The position numbers were made by a program, and so were the translations under genes. From Neobacillus mesonae (GTDB lineage: Bacteria; Bacillota; Bacilli; Paenibacillales; Paenibacillaceae), in the NCBI GenBank assembly GCA_023715865.1, contig JAMBOW010000001.1:806001-870000 (forward strand): 64,000 nt of DNA, written 5' to 3'. A model generated the notes under the pieces. It did not search any database, was not told the DNA's origin, and saw nothing but the letters and a program-made list of their open reading frames with translations. Positions 1 through 8,284 of the stretch are shown here, piece after piece (position 1 is the first letter of the stretch; every line of letters starts with the position of its first letter).

Positions 1-1
1 G

Positions 2-430
2 TACGGAGGAAGCCCGCTCTGGAGCGACTATGCCATCCGAACGACCGTCAAACTTGGAGAAGACCCGTCAGGTCGGGCCGGTGTGCTCTTCCGGGTCGCG
101 CATGAATCGGATTTCCCAAATCAAGTGGACGATGCGCTGACGGGATATTTCCTTTCGGTCAGCGCTACCAAGCTGGAGCTGTACAAACATAATTATGATT
201 CGGAATTGCTGCAAAGCGTCAAGGTAGATCTGGATCGGAACGAAACTTCGGCTCTGCGAATCGAGGCTGTTCGCGGCTCCATCCGTGTATATGTTCAGAA
301 TGGGGAAGAGCCGGTCTTGTCGTACGACGATCCCCGTGCATTCTTGCAGGGAAGGGTCGGTATTCGGTCGGTTTATGCGGAGCAGATCGAGCTTGGCGAT
401 CTCACGGTGGAGTCCTTGGAAAAGAAATAG
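2..430 (+). CDS. C-terminal end of a carbohydrate-active protein (partial)
   Basis: The open frame runs in from the left edge, so the start and most of the protein lie outside the window; 142 residues and the stop are visible. The segment looks like a beta-sandwich of the concanavalin/laminin-G-like kind that often ends family 43 glycosidases or DUF1080-type proteins (alternating hydrophobic strands, a GRAGVLFRV segment, a late GRVGIRS turn). No catalytic residues can be seen in this part. It lies 37 bases upstream of a GH2 glycosidase on the same strand, which suggests one sugar-degradation operon. The family label is an inference from fold-like patterns only. Confidence 0.6.
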   Translation, partial: YGGSPLWSDYAIRTTVKLGEDPSGRAGVLFRVAHESDFPNQVDDALTGYFLSVSATKLELYKHNYDSELLQSVKVDLDRNETSALRIEAVRGSIRVYVQNGEEPVLSYDDPRAFLQGRVGIRSVYAEQIELGDLTVESLEKK

Positions 431-467
431 AAAGAATAAACTAAACAAAGATGGAGAGTGGAACATA

Positions 468-2234
468 ATGTCTAGCTCGCACAAATATATAAAGGATTAT
501 CCCAGACCGCAATTGGTGCGCGAGGAATGGGATAATCTGAACGGGGAATGGGATTTTCGCTTCGATGACGCGCAGGAAGGAGAACGCGGCAAGTGGTACG
601 AGCTGCTCGAACCGGACCGGAAAATTACGGTGCCTTTCACGTACGAGACAAAGGCCAGTGGCATCGAGGATGAAGCGTTCCATCCTTGCGTATGGTATGA
701 ACGGATGGTTGCCGTCCCTGCAGACAAGTCAGATAAACGAATCCTGCTCCAATTTCAGGCGGTGGATTACTCGGCGACCTTGTGGGTTAATGGCAGCAAG
801 ATCGGTACTCACGAGGGAGGTTATTCAGCCTTCTCATTCGACATTACCGAAGCGATAAAGTTCGGACAAGAGAATAGGATTACCGTTCGGGTCTTGGACA
901 GCAATAGCTGTACACAGCCGCGCGGCAAGCAGCGCTGGGCCAAGGACAACTTCGGCTGCTGGTATGTTCAGACGACGGGAATATGGCAGACCGTATGGCT
1001 GGAGTACGTGAATCCAATTCATATCCACCGGATTAAGATCACGCCGGAGCTCGAACGCGGGTCTGCCAACTTCGTTTACGAACTGGGCAGCTCCGGTCAA
1101 GATTTCGAAGGATTAACCCTGCAGACGATCATACGATTTGACGGAAAGCTGATCCGTTCGACGGAAACCAGCGTGGAGCGGGCTACAATTACGGTGGACG
1201 CAAGCGTCGTCAACGAAGCGGCGGGAGAGTGGAAGATCAAGCCATGGCACCCGAACCATCCGAATTTATATGACGTTGAAATCGTATTAAAGCATAACGG
1301 ACAGCCCGTTGACATCCTGTATTCCTATTTCGGCATGCGTAGCATCCGGATCGTAGGCGATCAAATTATGCTCAACCATACACCGATCTATCAGCGTCTG
1401 CTGCTAGACCAGGGGTATTGGACCGACACGCATCTAACACCACCGTCGGAGGAAGCCCTGCTGGAAGACATTGATAAAACGATTGCACTCGGTTTTAACG
1501 GCGTGCGCAAACATCAAAAGCTGGAGGATCCCCGTTACCTATACTGGTGTGATCGCAAAGGGCTCCTGGTATGGTCGGAAATGCCGTCGACTTACGAATT
1601 CGGGGATGATGCGATCGAGCGGTTCACAAATGAATGGATGTCCGTCGTGAGGCAGAATTACAACCATCCTTCAATCGTTGCTTGGGTTCCGTTCAACGAA
1701 TCTTGGGGGATCACAAATATCTTCACCGACCGCAAGCAGCAGCAATTTACAGAGTCCATCTATCATTTGACCAAGTCGTTCGATCAGATGCGGCCGGTCA
1801 TCGTAAACGACGGCTGGGAGCACACGGTTTCGGATATCATTACGCTTCATGATTATGAAGAGACAGGTGCCTTCCTGGAAGAGCGATATCGGGACAAAGA
1901 CGCGCTCATGGGCAACGAAATCGCACATAACACGCATCGCTTTCCATTCGCGCTTGGTTATGGCTATCGAGGGCAGCCCGTAATCATCAGCGAGTACGGC
2001 GGCATCGCTTTCACAAGCGAAGAGGGCTGGGGCTATGGAAATCAGGTACGCAATGAAGAGGAGTTCTTGACGCGGTACAAAGGAATTACGGAAGCGATCA
2101 AAAATTTGCCTTACGTAAGCGGATTCTGCTATACGCAAATTACGGACGTGCAGCAGGAAGTGAACGGCTTGCTGACGGTGGACCGCAAACCGAAGGTTGA
2201 CGTCGACGCAATTCGAAGCATTAATTTGGCTTGA
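468..2234 (+). CDS. Glycoside hydrolase family 2 (beta-galactosidase/beta-glucuronidase type)
   Basis: A 588-residue GH2 enzyme expected to cleave terminal beta-linked sugars by a retaining mechanism. The order is an N-terminal jelly-roll sugar-binding domain (about 15-190), an Ig-like domain (about 190-290) and a TIM barrel. The acid/base is Glu411 in FNESWG and the nucleophile is Glu509 in SEYGG, both in classic context. There is no signal peptide, so it is probably cytoplasmic and works on imported oligosaccharides. I chose the ATG at 468, preceded by GGAGAG; the frame is open further upstream but overlaps the previous gene. Length fits short GH2 proteins without extra C-terminal domains. 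The exact sugar cannot be read from sequence. Confidence 0.9.
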   Translation: MSSSHKYIKDYPRPQLVREEWDNLNGEWDFRFDDAQEGERGKWYELLEPDRKITVPFTYETKASGIEDEAFHPCVWYERMVAVPADKSDKRILLQFQAVDYSATLWVNGSKIGTHEGGYSAFSFDITEAIKFGQENRITVRVLDSNSCTQPRGKQRWAKDNFGCWYVQTTGIWQTVWLEYVNPIHIHRIKITPELERGSANFVYELGSSGQDFEGLTLQTIIRFDGKLIRSTETSVERATITVDASVVNEAAGEWKIKPWHPNHPNLYDVEIVLKHNGQPVDILYSYFGMRSIRIVGDQIMLNHTPIYQRLLLDQGYWTDTHLTPPSEEALLEDIDKTIALGFNGVRKHQKLEDPRYLYWCDRKGLLVWSEMPSTYEFGDDAIERFTNEWMSVVRQNYNHPSIVAWVPFNESWGITNIFTDRKQQQFTESIYHLTKSFDQMRPVIVNDGWEHTVSDIITLHDYEETGAFLEERYRDKDALMGNEIAHNTHRFPFALGYGYRGQPVIISEYGGIAFTSEEGWGYGNQVRNEEEFLTRYKGITEAIKNLPYVSGFCYTQITDVQQEVNGLLTVDRKPKVDVDAIRSINLA

Positions 2235-2309
2235 GTATCTCATCAAACGGATATAAGATTACAAATGAACTTCAACCTTATACATGAGACATATGGTGTT
2301 AAATCTGTA

Positions 2310-2342
2310 GAGAGGCGGGCATTTCTGCTTCTCTTTTTTTCT
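2310..2342 (+). terminator. Terminator after the GH2 gene
   Basis: A seven-base-pair stem (GAGAGGC with GCTTCTC, one G-U pair), a ten-base loop and a run of eight or more T. It ends the glycosidase transcript. Confidence 0.6.
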
Positions 2343-2349
2343 TTATATT

Positions 2350-2417
2350 AAATGCACCCCCTAAAATTCATCGAAATAACCAGGGGTTTTCCAATGTCTA
2401 ATTAAAGGGGTGCATTT
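2350..2417. repeat. Short inverted-repeat element, possible IS remnant
   Basis: Eleven-base perfect inverted arms, AAATGCACCCC at 2350-2360 and its complement at 2407-2417, enclose 46 bases with no reading frame. The size and arms resemble a miniature inverted-repeat element or two fused ends of an insertion sequence. No flanking target duplication is obvious. Confidence 0.35.
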
Positions 2418-2433
2418 GAGGCTGGCTTATCAC

Positions 2434-2463
2434 AATGCTGCCGCTGTTTTGAGCGGCAGCATT
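2434..2463 (+). terminator. Strong hairpin, terminator-like
   Basis: A perfect 12-base-pair stem (arms 2434-2445 and 2452-2463, rich in GCTGCCGC) with a six-base loop GTTTTG, followed by ATTTTGC. The stem is very stable but the T run is short, so termination is probable rather than certain. Confidence 0.45.
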
Positions 2464-2506
2464 ATTTTGCTAATCGGAAAATTTACCTATAGCAATAACA
2501 TTAATT

Positions 2507-2707
2507 GTCGAGGGACAAGAACATATTCCCATTTAAGTCGCTATTTTATCGGCTTTTTTATGTTATCGGTACAAGTTCTTGTCCCGAGCCAAGGACAAGA
2601 ACTTGTACTGATTACCTAAATGGACAAGAACATGGTCCTATTACCGATTAGACAAATAACTAATCGGTCTTCTCTTCGTTAATTCATTAAGCTAACGGGC
2701 AGGTTAG
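2507..2707 (+). repeat. Type A dispersed hairpin element, full-length copy
   Basis: The order is: GGGACAAGAACATA lead, a terminator hairpin (AAGTCGCT/ATCGGCTTTTTT), a large hairpin with 17-base arms at 2568-2584 and 2593-2609 built on GGTACAAGTTCTTGTCC, a GGAC...GTCC mini-hairpin, a GATTAG/CTAATC hairpin, and finally the shared core TTAAGCTAACGGGCAGGTTAG. The same order recurs at about 29.7, 30.9, 50.7 and 55.0 kb. Confidence 0.85.
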
Positions 2708-2837
2708 CGTATCGGTTATTGATCCAGTTCTCAAAATAAAACTATAATAAAAAAATTTATAAATGAATGACATAATGTTGTCAGCATTTCTGCCTTACAA
2801 TAAGGTTGAAGTTAATTAAACGAGTGAAGGTACTACG

Positions 2838-3082
2838 ATGATCCCTTCAAACAAAGTTACGTGGTTTAAACTTCCCGCTGATGATGAGCAATGAGCATGG
2901 AATTTTTATGGGCAAATTTTTGGCTGGAGCCAGGAAGAAGTCTACGCAAATAAGACTATAACTGGCGCTATAAATGGTGAAATCGTACGGCAACGAACCG
3001 AATTGCAGAGATCGGTATGGTGTATGCTTCGTTTGAGGACACGGAAGGGAATGTAGTAAATATTGTAGGAGATATGAAATAA
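2838..3082 (+). pseudogene. VOC (glyoxalase/bleomycin-resistance) family pseudogene
   Basis: The frame starts MIPSNKVTWFKLPADDEQ, then has a TGA stop and continues AWNFYGQIFGWSQEE, a typical first VOC half-domain. After about residue 55 the frame shifts, and the last 26 residues (IAEIGMVYASFEDTEGN onward, ending in GDMK) are the end of the second half-domain. Compared with normal VOC proteins of about 120 residues, the middle is missing. An internal deletion plus a nonsense codon make the gene non-functional. It sits alone between two repeat cores, as one unit of the array. Confidence 0.8.
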
Positions 3083-3199
3083 TAGAACTCTTGTATATCT
3101 GATCAGGGACATTTCTGTGAATGACTTCATTCAACTAGCGGGCAGGATAGTCAGAATTAAGAAATCTAAAATTAGAAAAAGTTATATGGAGGGCTGGAT

Positions 3200-3802
3200 T
3201 TGAGGACGGATATAAGTAATTGGATGCCATTAACTGTATCTGAAATCAATGATATTTTTTCTGTCATTCCGATACGTTGGTGTATTGCCGGAGGCTGGGC
3301 ATTAGACTTGCATTTGCGTAAACAAACTAGGGAGCATAGTGATATAGATGTTATTATAACTCGTGAAGAACAATTAATCGCTTATCAGTATTTAAATCGT
3401 GATTGGATGTTATACAGGGCTGAGGATGGCAAGCTCACTCTTTGGGAAGATGGAGAATATTTGAACTCGACAAATGATGTATGGATTAGTAAGAGCGACG
3501 AGTCGCCTTGGGCTTTTCAACTTATGATCATTGATACCGTAGAAAATACTTGGACATATAAGAGGGATAAATCAATTAGAAGGCTAATGGATGAAATTTT
3601 TTTGAGAACAGATGAAGACATACCTTATTTGAGACCCGAAATCCAACTTCTCCATAAAGCAGGTGGTTCGCAAGTACGAGAAAAGGATTATAATGATTTC
3701 CAAACAATGCTTCCATCACTTCTACCACAAGAAAAAGCATGGCTGAAATCCTCTTTAAACCGGCAATTTCCTGAAGGTCATGCCTGGGTCAAATTACTGT
3801 GA
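3200..3802 (+). CDS. Aminoglycoside-type nucleotidyltransferase
   Basis: A 200-residue protein of the nucleotidyltransferase fold that transfers AMP or another nucleotide to small molecules such as aminoglycosides or lincosamides. The signature is GGWALD at 31-36 with HSDID at 46-50, giving the paired acidic residues for metal binding. The start is a TTG at 3200 with GGAGGG eight bases upstream; no ATG in frame precedes the motif. A repeat core lies upstream and another downstream, so it stands as a single-gene unit. The substrate cannot be read; many chromosomal homologues have no proven resistance role. Confidence 0.75.
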   Translation: MRTDISNWMPLTVSEINDIFSVIPIRWCIAGGWALDLHLRKQTREHSDIDVIITREEQLIAYQYLNRDWMLYRAEDGKLTLWEDGEYLNSTNDVWISKSDESPWAFQLMIIDTVENTWTYKRDKSIRRLMDEIFLRTDEDIPYLRPEIQLLHKAGGSQVREKDYNDFQTMLPSLLPQEKAWLKSSLNRQFPEGHAWVKLL

Positions 3803-4076
3803 ATTAAATAATTTCATGATTGTATTGCTCTTATCTAAAGTGGTACGAGAGTTCAAATCCAATACCATGAGGCTGTCGCGGGAATTTGTCGGGTCCTCAT
3901 TAAGCTAACGGGAAGAATACATATATTGCCTTCAAAGAATGATTTGGTTGAGGCAGACGAATTACTGAGAGGATCGGAAACTAGAAAGGAAAACAATATC
4001 CTGCAGAAATTGATCAAGTTGTGCAGGGTGCCTGCAATAAATTCTTGCTATTCTACAGATGAAAGGAGGTCATTGG

Positions 4077-4952
4077 ATGAATATGCTCGAACATCTGAAT
4101 GGAGCATTAGACTACATTGAACAGAATCTTCAAAATGAAATCGATGAATATGAATTAGCAAAACGTGCTTGTTGTTCAATCTTTCATTTCAAAAGGATGT
4201 TTTCATACTTGGCAGGAATTCCTCTTCAAGAATATATTCGTAGAAGACGTCTTACACTCGCAGCATTTGATTTTCAGGATAGATCTGTCAAAGTGATTGA
4301 CATCGCAATTAGGTACGGTTACAATTCGCCAGATGCTTTTACACGTGCCTTTCAATCTTTACATGAAATCACACCAACCGCTGCGAGAATGACAAACCGT
4401 CCACTCAAAGCATATCCTCCATTGACCTTTCGATTATCAATAGGAGGTAGTGAGCCAATGAAGTTTAGAATTGAGCAAAAAGAAGCTTTTCCAGTGCTAG
4501 GGGTTAGTAATAGAGTTACACCAATAGATTCTGGGGAACATCCTGGAGTAGAGCAGCTATGGAAATCAACAAACAATAAAGCATATGCAAAATTAAAATC
4601 ACTTAACAATGTAGAGCCTTACGGGATTTTGCATGTGAGTTTCGGAGATGTTATACGTGAGAAGCGTGATTTTGATTATTACATGGGAGTAGCTTCAACA
4701 GAAGCCTATCCAGATAAATTTTCACAAATAATCATACCAGCTATGACATGGGTAATATTTAACGTGAAGATTCCCTGGGAAAAAGAAAAATGGCACCGTA
4801 TTTATGGAGAATGGTTTCCTTCCTCAGGATATGAACAAACTGAGGGTCCAATGATACAAGTTGGCCCTGAAATAGAGGTGGGTTTAGAAAAACAAGTATA
4901 TACTGAAGAAAAAGATATAGAGCTATGGATTCCTATTGTTAAAGTAAGTTAG
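4077..4952 (+). CDS. AraC-family regulator with GyrI-like effector domain
   Basis: A 291-residue regulator. Residues 1-105 hold two AraC helix-turn-helix units (FKRMFSYLAGIPLQEYIRRRRL and VIDIAIRYGYNSPDAFTRAFQ are typical recognition helices). From about residue 125 a GyrI-like ligand-binding domain follows, marked by FRIEQKEAFPVLGVSNR and a late ELWIPI strand. The family binds hydrophobic or cationic drugs and activates stress genes. The start at 4077 has AGGAGG seven bases upstream; the in-frame ATG at 4059 lies over the binding site and is rejected. It is flanked by repeat elements, with no linked target gene. Confidence 0.85.
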   Translation: MNMLEHLNGALDYIEQNLQNEIDEYELAKRACCSIFHFKRMFSYLAGIPLQEYIRRRRLTLAAFDFQDRSVKVIDIAIRYGYNSPDAFTRAFQSLHEITPTAARMTNRPLKAYPPLTFRLSIGGSEPMKFRIEQKEAFPVLGVSNRVTPIDSGEHPGVEQLWKSTNNKAYAKLKSLNNVEPYGILHVSFGDVIREKRDFDYYMGVASTEAYPDKFSQIIIPAMTWVIFNVKIPWEKEKWHRIYGEWFPSSGYEQTEGPMIQVGPEIEVGLEKQVYTEEKDIELWIPIVKVS

Positions 4953-5010
4953 AAATAATGGGGATTGAAGTGGTAACAGAGTTTTGCAGAAAGGGACCGT
5001 CCCACAAGGA

Positions 5011-5156
5011 GCAAAAGTCGCTATTTTAGCGACTTTTTTGTTTTATCGTTATAAATTCTTGCCCCGAGTAGAGGAAGGAACAACATGTTCGGATTAACGA
5101 TTTGATAATTGTCGGAGGACAAGAACATATGCCCATTGAAAGTCGCTATTTATAGA
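5011..5156 (+). repeat. Fragmented type A elements, two partial copies
   Basis: The first part is the perfect terminator hairpin GTCGCT/AGCGAC with six T (5017-5039) and half of the large hairpin. The second part, from 5111, is the beginning of another copy (GGAGGACAAGAACATA and AAGTCGCTATTT), cut short 14 bases before the next gene. This suggests recombination between copies. Confidence 0.6.
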
Positions 5157-5169
5157 AGGAGGGAAACGG

Positions 5170-5538
5170 ATGAAGAAAAAATGGAAGATTATTTTATTTA
5201 GCTTTATTGGGGTAATTATTCTTTTAGTCATATTAGGAGCAACATACATCAACAACGTTGGTTATAACAATGTAAAGTTTATGTATCAGTTAAATTCAAC
5301 GGATGTATCAATTGTTCAGATGGATGAAGAGGGGCAGTACCTTGGACGAAAAATGAACAGTAATCAAATTCTTAAAGATCGAATGGAGAGGGAAGGCTGG
5401 CAGTTCAAGAAGCAGGAAGGGGCTGCATTTTTCTTTAAGAAAGACAATAAAGAAGCTGTTATTTCTACGGAAATATGGAATAGTAATTATGTCCTTTATC
5501 GTGTAGATGATAATGTCGTCAATCTTGCCGGCAAATAA
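5170..5538 (+). CDS. Small membrane-anchored protein, unknown function
   Basis: I do not recognise this 122-residue protein. It has a basic start (MKKKWK), one N-terminal transmembrane segment (about residues 7-28, IILFSFIGVIILLVILGATY), and then a soluble, probably extracytoplasmic domain of about 90 residues. That domain has alternating charged and hydrophobic stretches and no cysteine, so it is not a lipoprotein. GGAGGG lies six bases before the ATG. A repeat fragment lies upstream and its own terminator downstream, so it is monocistronic. Confidence 0.7.
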   Translation: MKKKWKIILFSFIGVIILLVILGATYINNVGYNNVKFMYQLNSTDVSIVQMDEEGQYLGRKMNSNQILKDRMEREGWQFKKQEGAAFFFKKDNKEAVISTEIWNSNYVLYRVDDNVVNLAGK

Positions 5539-5542
5539 AGCA

Positions 5543-5580
5543 ACCAGCCTGTTCACTTATATGTGGAGGCTGGTTTTTAT
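5543..5580 (+). terminator. Terminator after the small membrane protein
   Basis: An eight-base perfect stem ACCAGCCT/AGGCTGGT (5543-5550 with 5567-5574), a 16-base loop and TTTTAT. Confidence 0.75.
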
Positions 5581-5680
5581 TTAATTAGTGGCTTTGTCTA
5601 TTTCATTATAAGCTCCCGATTGCCCGATTAGATAGTTATCTAAATAATAATCGATTGTCGAAGGATAACAAACCTTAAAG

Positions 5681-5718
5681 TTGACAATAAATAAACGATC
5701 ATTTATTATTGTTTCATG
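5681..5718 (+). promoter_or_regulatory. Leaderless promoter with operator for the TetR gene
   Basis: A -35 box TTGACA (5681-5686), exactly 17 bases, and a -10 box TATTAT (5704-5709). The expected transcription start, about seven bases on, falls on the ATG at 5716, and no ribosome binding site exists. An AATAAA/TTTATT dyad covers the spacer and -10. The 12-mer CATTTATTATTG (5700-5711) recurs exactly at 6348-6359 before the next gene, so it is probably the TetR operator. Confidence 0.65.
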
Positions 5719-6288
5719 AGATATAGAGATGATAACAAAGTCGAAGCAATATTTGACGCGACCATACAGCTAATTAATGAGATCGGTTTCTCTGATACGT
5801 CGATATCAAAAATTGCCAAAAGAGCGAGTGTATCGGCAGCGACGATTTATATTTACCATGAAAACAAAGAGGATCTGCTCTACAAGACCTACTTAAAGAT
5901 TAAAGGCAAGATGAGCGAGAAAATGTTTCAGGGAGTGGATCATACCCGAACAGTTTACGAACGATTTGAGGCTATCATCCGCAACTATGTTGATTTTATT
6001 CAATCCTTCAAAGAATACTTTTTGTTTATGGAGCAAATAATGAATTCGCCTTTGCCCCAGAAATGGTGTCTAGAGGATACGGCAAGTCAGTTTCAACCGA
6101 TCTTCGAGATGTTTGAAGCCGGTGTCCGACAGGAGATCTTGAAGAAGGAGGAAATTAACATGCTAGTTGTTTACTCCATCTTGCCAATAGCCGAACTGAT
6201 GAAAGCACATTTGAAGAACGGAACCATATTGAATAGTGAACAATTAGATTCTGCCATCAAGATGAGTTGGGACGCTATTAAGGCATAG
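5716..6288 (+). CDS. TetR/AcrR-family regulator
   Basis: A 190-residue one-domain regulator pair: an N-terminal TetR helix-turn-helix (about residues 8-55, with SISKIAKRASVSAATIYIYH as helices 2-3) and a helical C-terminal ligand pocket of no predictable specificity. Length is typical. The ATG at 5716 sits where transcription should begin, so the message is probably leaderless. The next two genes encode NAD(P)-binding oxidoreductases, and the first shares the presumed operator sequence. The protein probably represses itself and that pair until an electrophile or other small molecule binds. Confidence 0.9.
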   Translation: MRYRDDNKVEAIFDATIQLINEIGFSDTSISKIAKRASVSAATIYIYHENKEDLLYKTYLKIKGKMSEKMFQGVDHTRTVYERFEAIIRNYVDFIQSFKEYFLFMEQIMNSPLPQKWCLEDTASQFQPIFEMFEAGVRQEILKKEEINMLVVYSILPIAELMKAHLKNGTILNSEQLDSAIKMSWDAIKA

Positions 6289-6299
6289 TAAAGTATTTA

Positions 6300-6325
6300 A
6301 GCGATGCTTAGCATCGCTATTCTTT
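6300..6325 (+). terminator. Terminator after the TetR gene
   Basis: A perfect eight-base stem AGCGATGC/GCATCGCT with a TTA loop, then ATTCTTT. It separates the TetR transcript from the oxidoreductase promoter. Confidence 0.6.
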
Positions 6326-6332
6326 CCACCAT

Positions 6333-6371
6333 AAGTAAATGATTATTCATTTATTATTGATGGAATATAAA
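6333..6371 (+). promoter_or_regulatory. Oxidoreductase promoter with shared operator
   Basis: An AAATGA/TCATTT dyad and the 12-mer CATTTATTATTG (6348-6359) lie just upstream of a TATAAA -10 box (6366-6371). The -35 is weak (TTATTC). The 12-mer is identical to the one over the TetR promoter. Confidence 0.5.
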
Positions 6372-6392
6372 ATAAAAGAGGGGTAAAGAACA

Positions 6393-7025
6393 ATGAAGTT
6401 TACCATCTTTGGAGCTAGCGGGGGTACGGGCTTACAGCTAATTGACCAAGCGATCAAAAAGGGACATACCGTAAAAGCCTTTGTGCGTGCCGCAGATCGA
6501 ATCCCGTTTACCCGCGAGGGATTAACAGTTGTAGAAGGTAATGTTTTTAGTGAAGAGGCAGTAGGATCGGCTGTTGAGGGGCAAGACGCGGTGTTTGTAG
6601 CTTTAGGAGCCACAGCAGGAAGTCCTTCAGATCTATGTTTACGTGGGACTCGTTCAATTGTGAACGCGATGAGAAGGCATAAAGTAAAGAGACTGGTGGT
6701 TCTTACGGGCTTTGGGACCAGCAGAGAAAGCAGGAATCAGCTCGGAATTGGGATGAGGATGATTGTAAAACTGGTTTCTTTAATAACGTTCCAAGAGTTT
6801 TACGATAAGGAAAGGCAGGATGGTATTGTGCGGAAAAGTGGATTGGACTGGACTATCGTTCAGCCTTCAAGGCTCACCAATGAGCCGGGCAAAGGGCGAT
6901 ATAAGCACGGTGCTTTTACTCCTTCCATGCTAGCTAAAATTTCTCGTGACGACGTGGCTAGATTCATGATCGATTCAGTCGAACATGCTCATTATATCAA
7001 ACAATTTTCGTATATTCACGACTGA
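6393..7025 (+). CDS. NAD(P)-binding epimerase/oxidoreductase of the NmrA/SDR-a type
   Basis: A 210-residue protein with a Rossmann fold and the dinucleotide motif GASGGTG near residues 7-13, then AFVRAADRI, LGATAG and the late WTIVQPSRLTNEPG strand. These are usual in the NAD(P)H-binding 'flavin reductase/NmrA-like' proteins that reduce quinones or flavins or sense the NADP state. No Tyr-Lys catalytic pair of classical SDRs is evident. GAGGGG precedes the ATG. A 69-base gap separates it from the SDR gene downstream. The shared operator makes control by the upstream TetR protein likely. Confidence 0.8.
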   Translation: MKFTIFGASGGTGLQLIDQAIKKGHTVKAFVRAADRIPFTREGLTVVEGNVFSEEAVGSAVEGQDAVFVALGATAGSPSDLCLRGTRSIVNAMRRHKVKRLVVLTGFGTSRESRNQLGIGMRMIVKLVSLITFQEFYDKERQDGIVRKSGLDWTIVQPSRLTNEPGKGRYKHGAFTPSMLAKISRDDVARFMIDSVEHAHYIKQFSYIHD

Positions 7026-7094
7026 CTGAAACAGCTTTGCTTGTAGTAATGACCCAATTACATTTTAAAATTTAAGCTTTAGGAGGAAAAAATC

Positions 7095-8003
7095 ATGAAA
7101 CCAAACTGGACGCCTGACGATCTCCCAAACTTAAGAGGAAAAACCGCTATCGTGACGGGAGGCAATGGCGGGGTGGGCTATTATACGGCATTAGAGCTAG
7201 CGAAGCACGGTGCCAAAGTAATCATTGGAAGCCGTGATCCTAGGCGCGGCAAAGAAGCAATCATAAAGATGAAACAAACTGCACCGAATATAGATGTATC
7301 AGTGGAGCCATTAAACTTGGCTGATCTGAAGTCAGTTCGAAGCTTTGCCGACACGATCCACGGGAAAGTGAAAGGAATAGACGTCCTTATAAACAACGCT
7401 GGGGTAATGGCAGTTCCCACTCGTGAACTGACGGCCGATGGTTTTGAAATGCACTTCGGAACCAATCATCTTGGACACTTCGCGTTGACAGGTCTGTTAT
7501 TGCCGTTAATTGGAATGAACCACGGTCGAATCGTTACAGTAAGCGCTCAGTCAGCTCAAATGGGCGATATAGATTTTTCTGATATAAAAATGGACAAGAA
7601 ATACAGACCAATGGCAGGATATAATCGCTCGAAACTTTCAAACATACTGTTTGCCAGAGAATTAAATCGACGTGCGAAGAAGAAAGGGATCACTTCTATA
7701 GCAGTACATCCTGGTACAAGTCCTACAGGTATCGGGAGAAACGCACCGAAGGGAACCAAAGCATTCGGACTGCTATTAATGAAAATATTCGGAACTCCTC
7801 CTGATCAATCATCTTGGCCATCACTTATTGCCGCGACGGATTCGACAATCACCGGAGATATTTACGTAGGGCTAGGAATGAATCCTCTAAAGGCTAAGAA
7901 ACCGAAGTTTGTAGATTTCCCCAAAAAGGCATCGGATATGCAGCTTGCTGAAAAACTTTGGTTACTATCCGAGAAGTTAACCGGAGTACATTATAACTTG
8001 TAA
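7095..8003 (+). CDS. Short-chain dehydrogenase/reductase
   Basis: A 302-residue SDR with the cofactor motif TGGNGGVG at 21-28, NNAG at 100-103, a catalytic serine in the VSAQS strand (near 150-153), and Tyr176-Lys180 in YNRSK. The length and the HPGTSPTGIG loop resemble WW-oxidoreductase and retinol-dehydrogenase-like SDRs, which reduce bulky carbonyls with NADP(H). AGGAGG lies upstream of the ATG. No terminator is evident between it and the preceding oxidoreductase, so the two are probably co-transcribed and under the TetR protein. The substrate is unknown. Confidence 0.88.
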   Translation: MKPNWTPDDLPNLRGKTAIVTGGNGGVGYYTALELAKHGAKVIIGSRDPRRGKEAIIKMKQTAPNIDVSVEPLNLADLKSVRSFADTIHGKVKGIDVLINNAGVMAVPTRELTADGFEMHFGTNHLGHFALTGLLLPLIGMNHGRIVTVSAQSAQMGDIDFSDIKMDKKYRPMAGYNRSKLSNILFARELNRRAKKKGITSIAVHPGTSPTGIGRNAPKGTKAFGLLLMKIFGTPPDQSSWPSLIAATDSTITGDIYVGLGMNPLKAKKPKFVDFPKKASDMQLAEKLWLLSEKLTGVHYNL

Positions 8004-8088
8004 AAAACTATCAAAGATAGCTCCTTTTATTTCGCCTATAGACCCGTTAAGATGAACTGTATCATATATGCCAGGTCATTACGCAAAT

Positions 8089-8169
8089 GGGAGACTTTAA
8101 TTCAAAATAGCATGGAGCAGTTCCCGGTTGGCAGCTGCTCCTTTTTCGTTAAGCTAACGGGCAGGAAAG
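8089..8169 (+). repeat. Type B dispersed element
   Basis: A left flank (AATTCAAAATAGCAT), then the hairpin GGAGCAG...GGTTGGCAG-CTGCTCC followed by five T (8114-8146), then the core GTTAAGCTAACGGGCAGG. The left core copy is worn. It works as a terminator for the SDR unit. Confidence 0.8.
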
Positions 8170-8284
8170 GATTTGCATGCAAGAAAGGAGGATAACATTG
8201 GACAATCCACTTACCTTATAAAGGTAATAATGGAATTAAATTGACGTAGCAGGTTTAGTGTGATAGCATTGCTTTAACTTAAAA

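Noticed and set aside
3926-4120. A 64-residue + frame before the AraC gene
   Set aside because: It overlaps the well-supported AraC start in another frame, starts at TTG without a site, and shows no domain.
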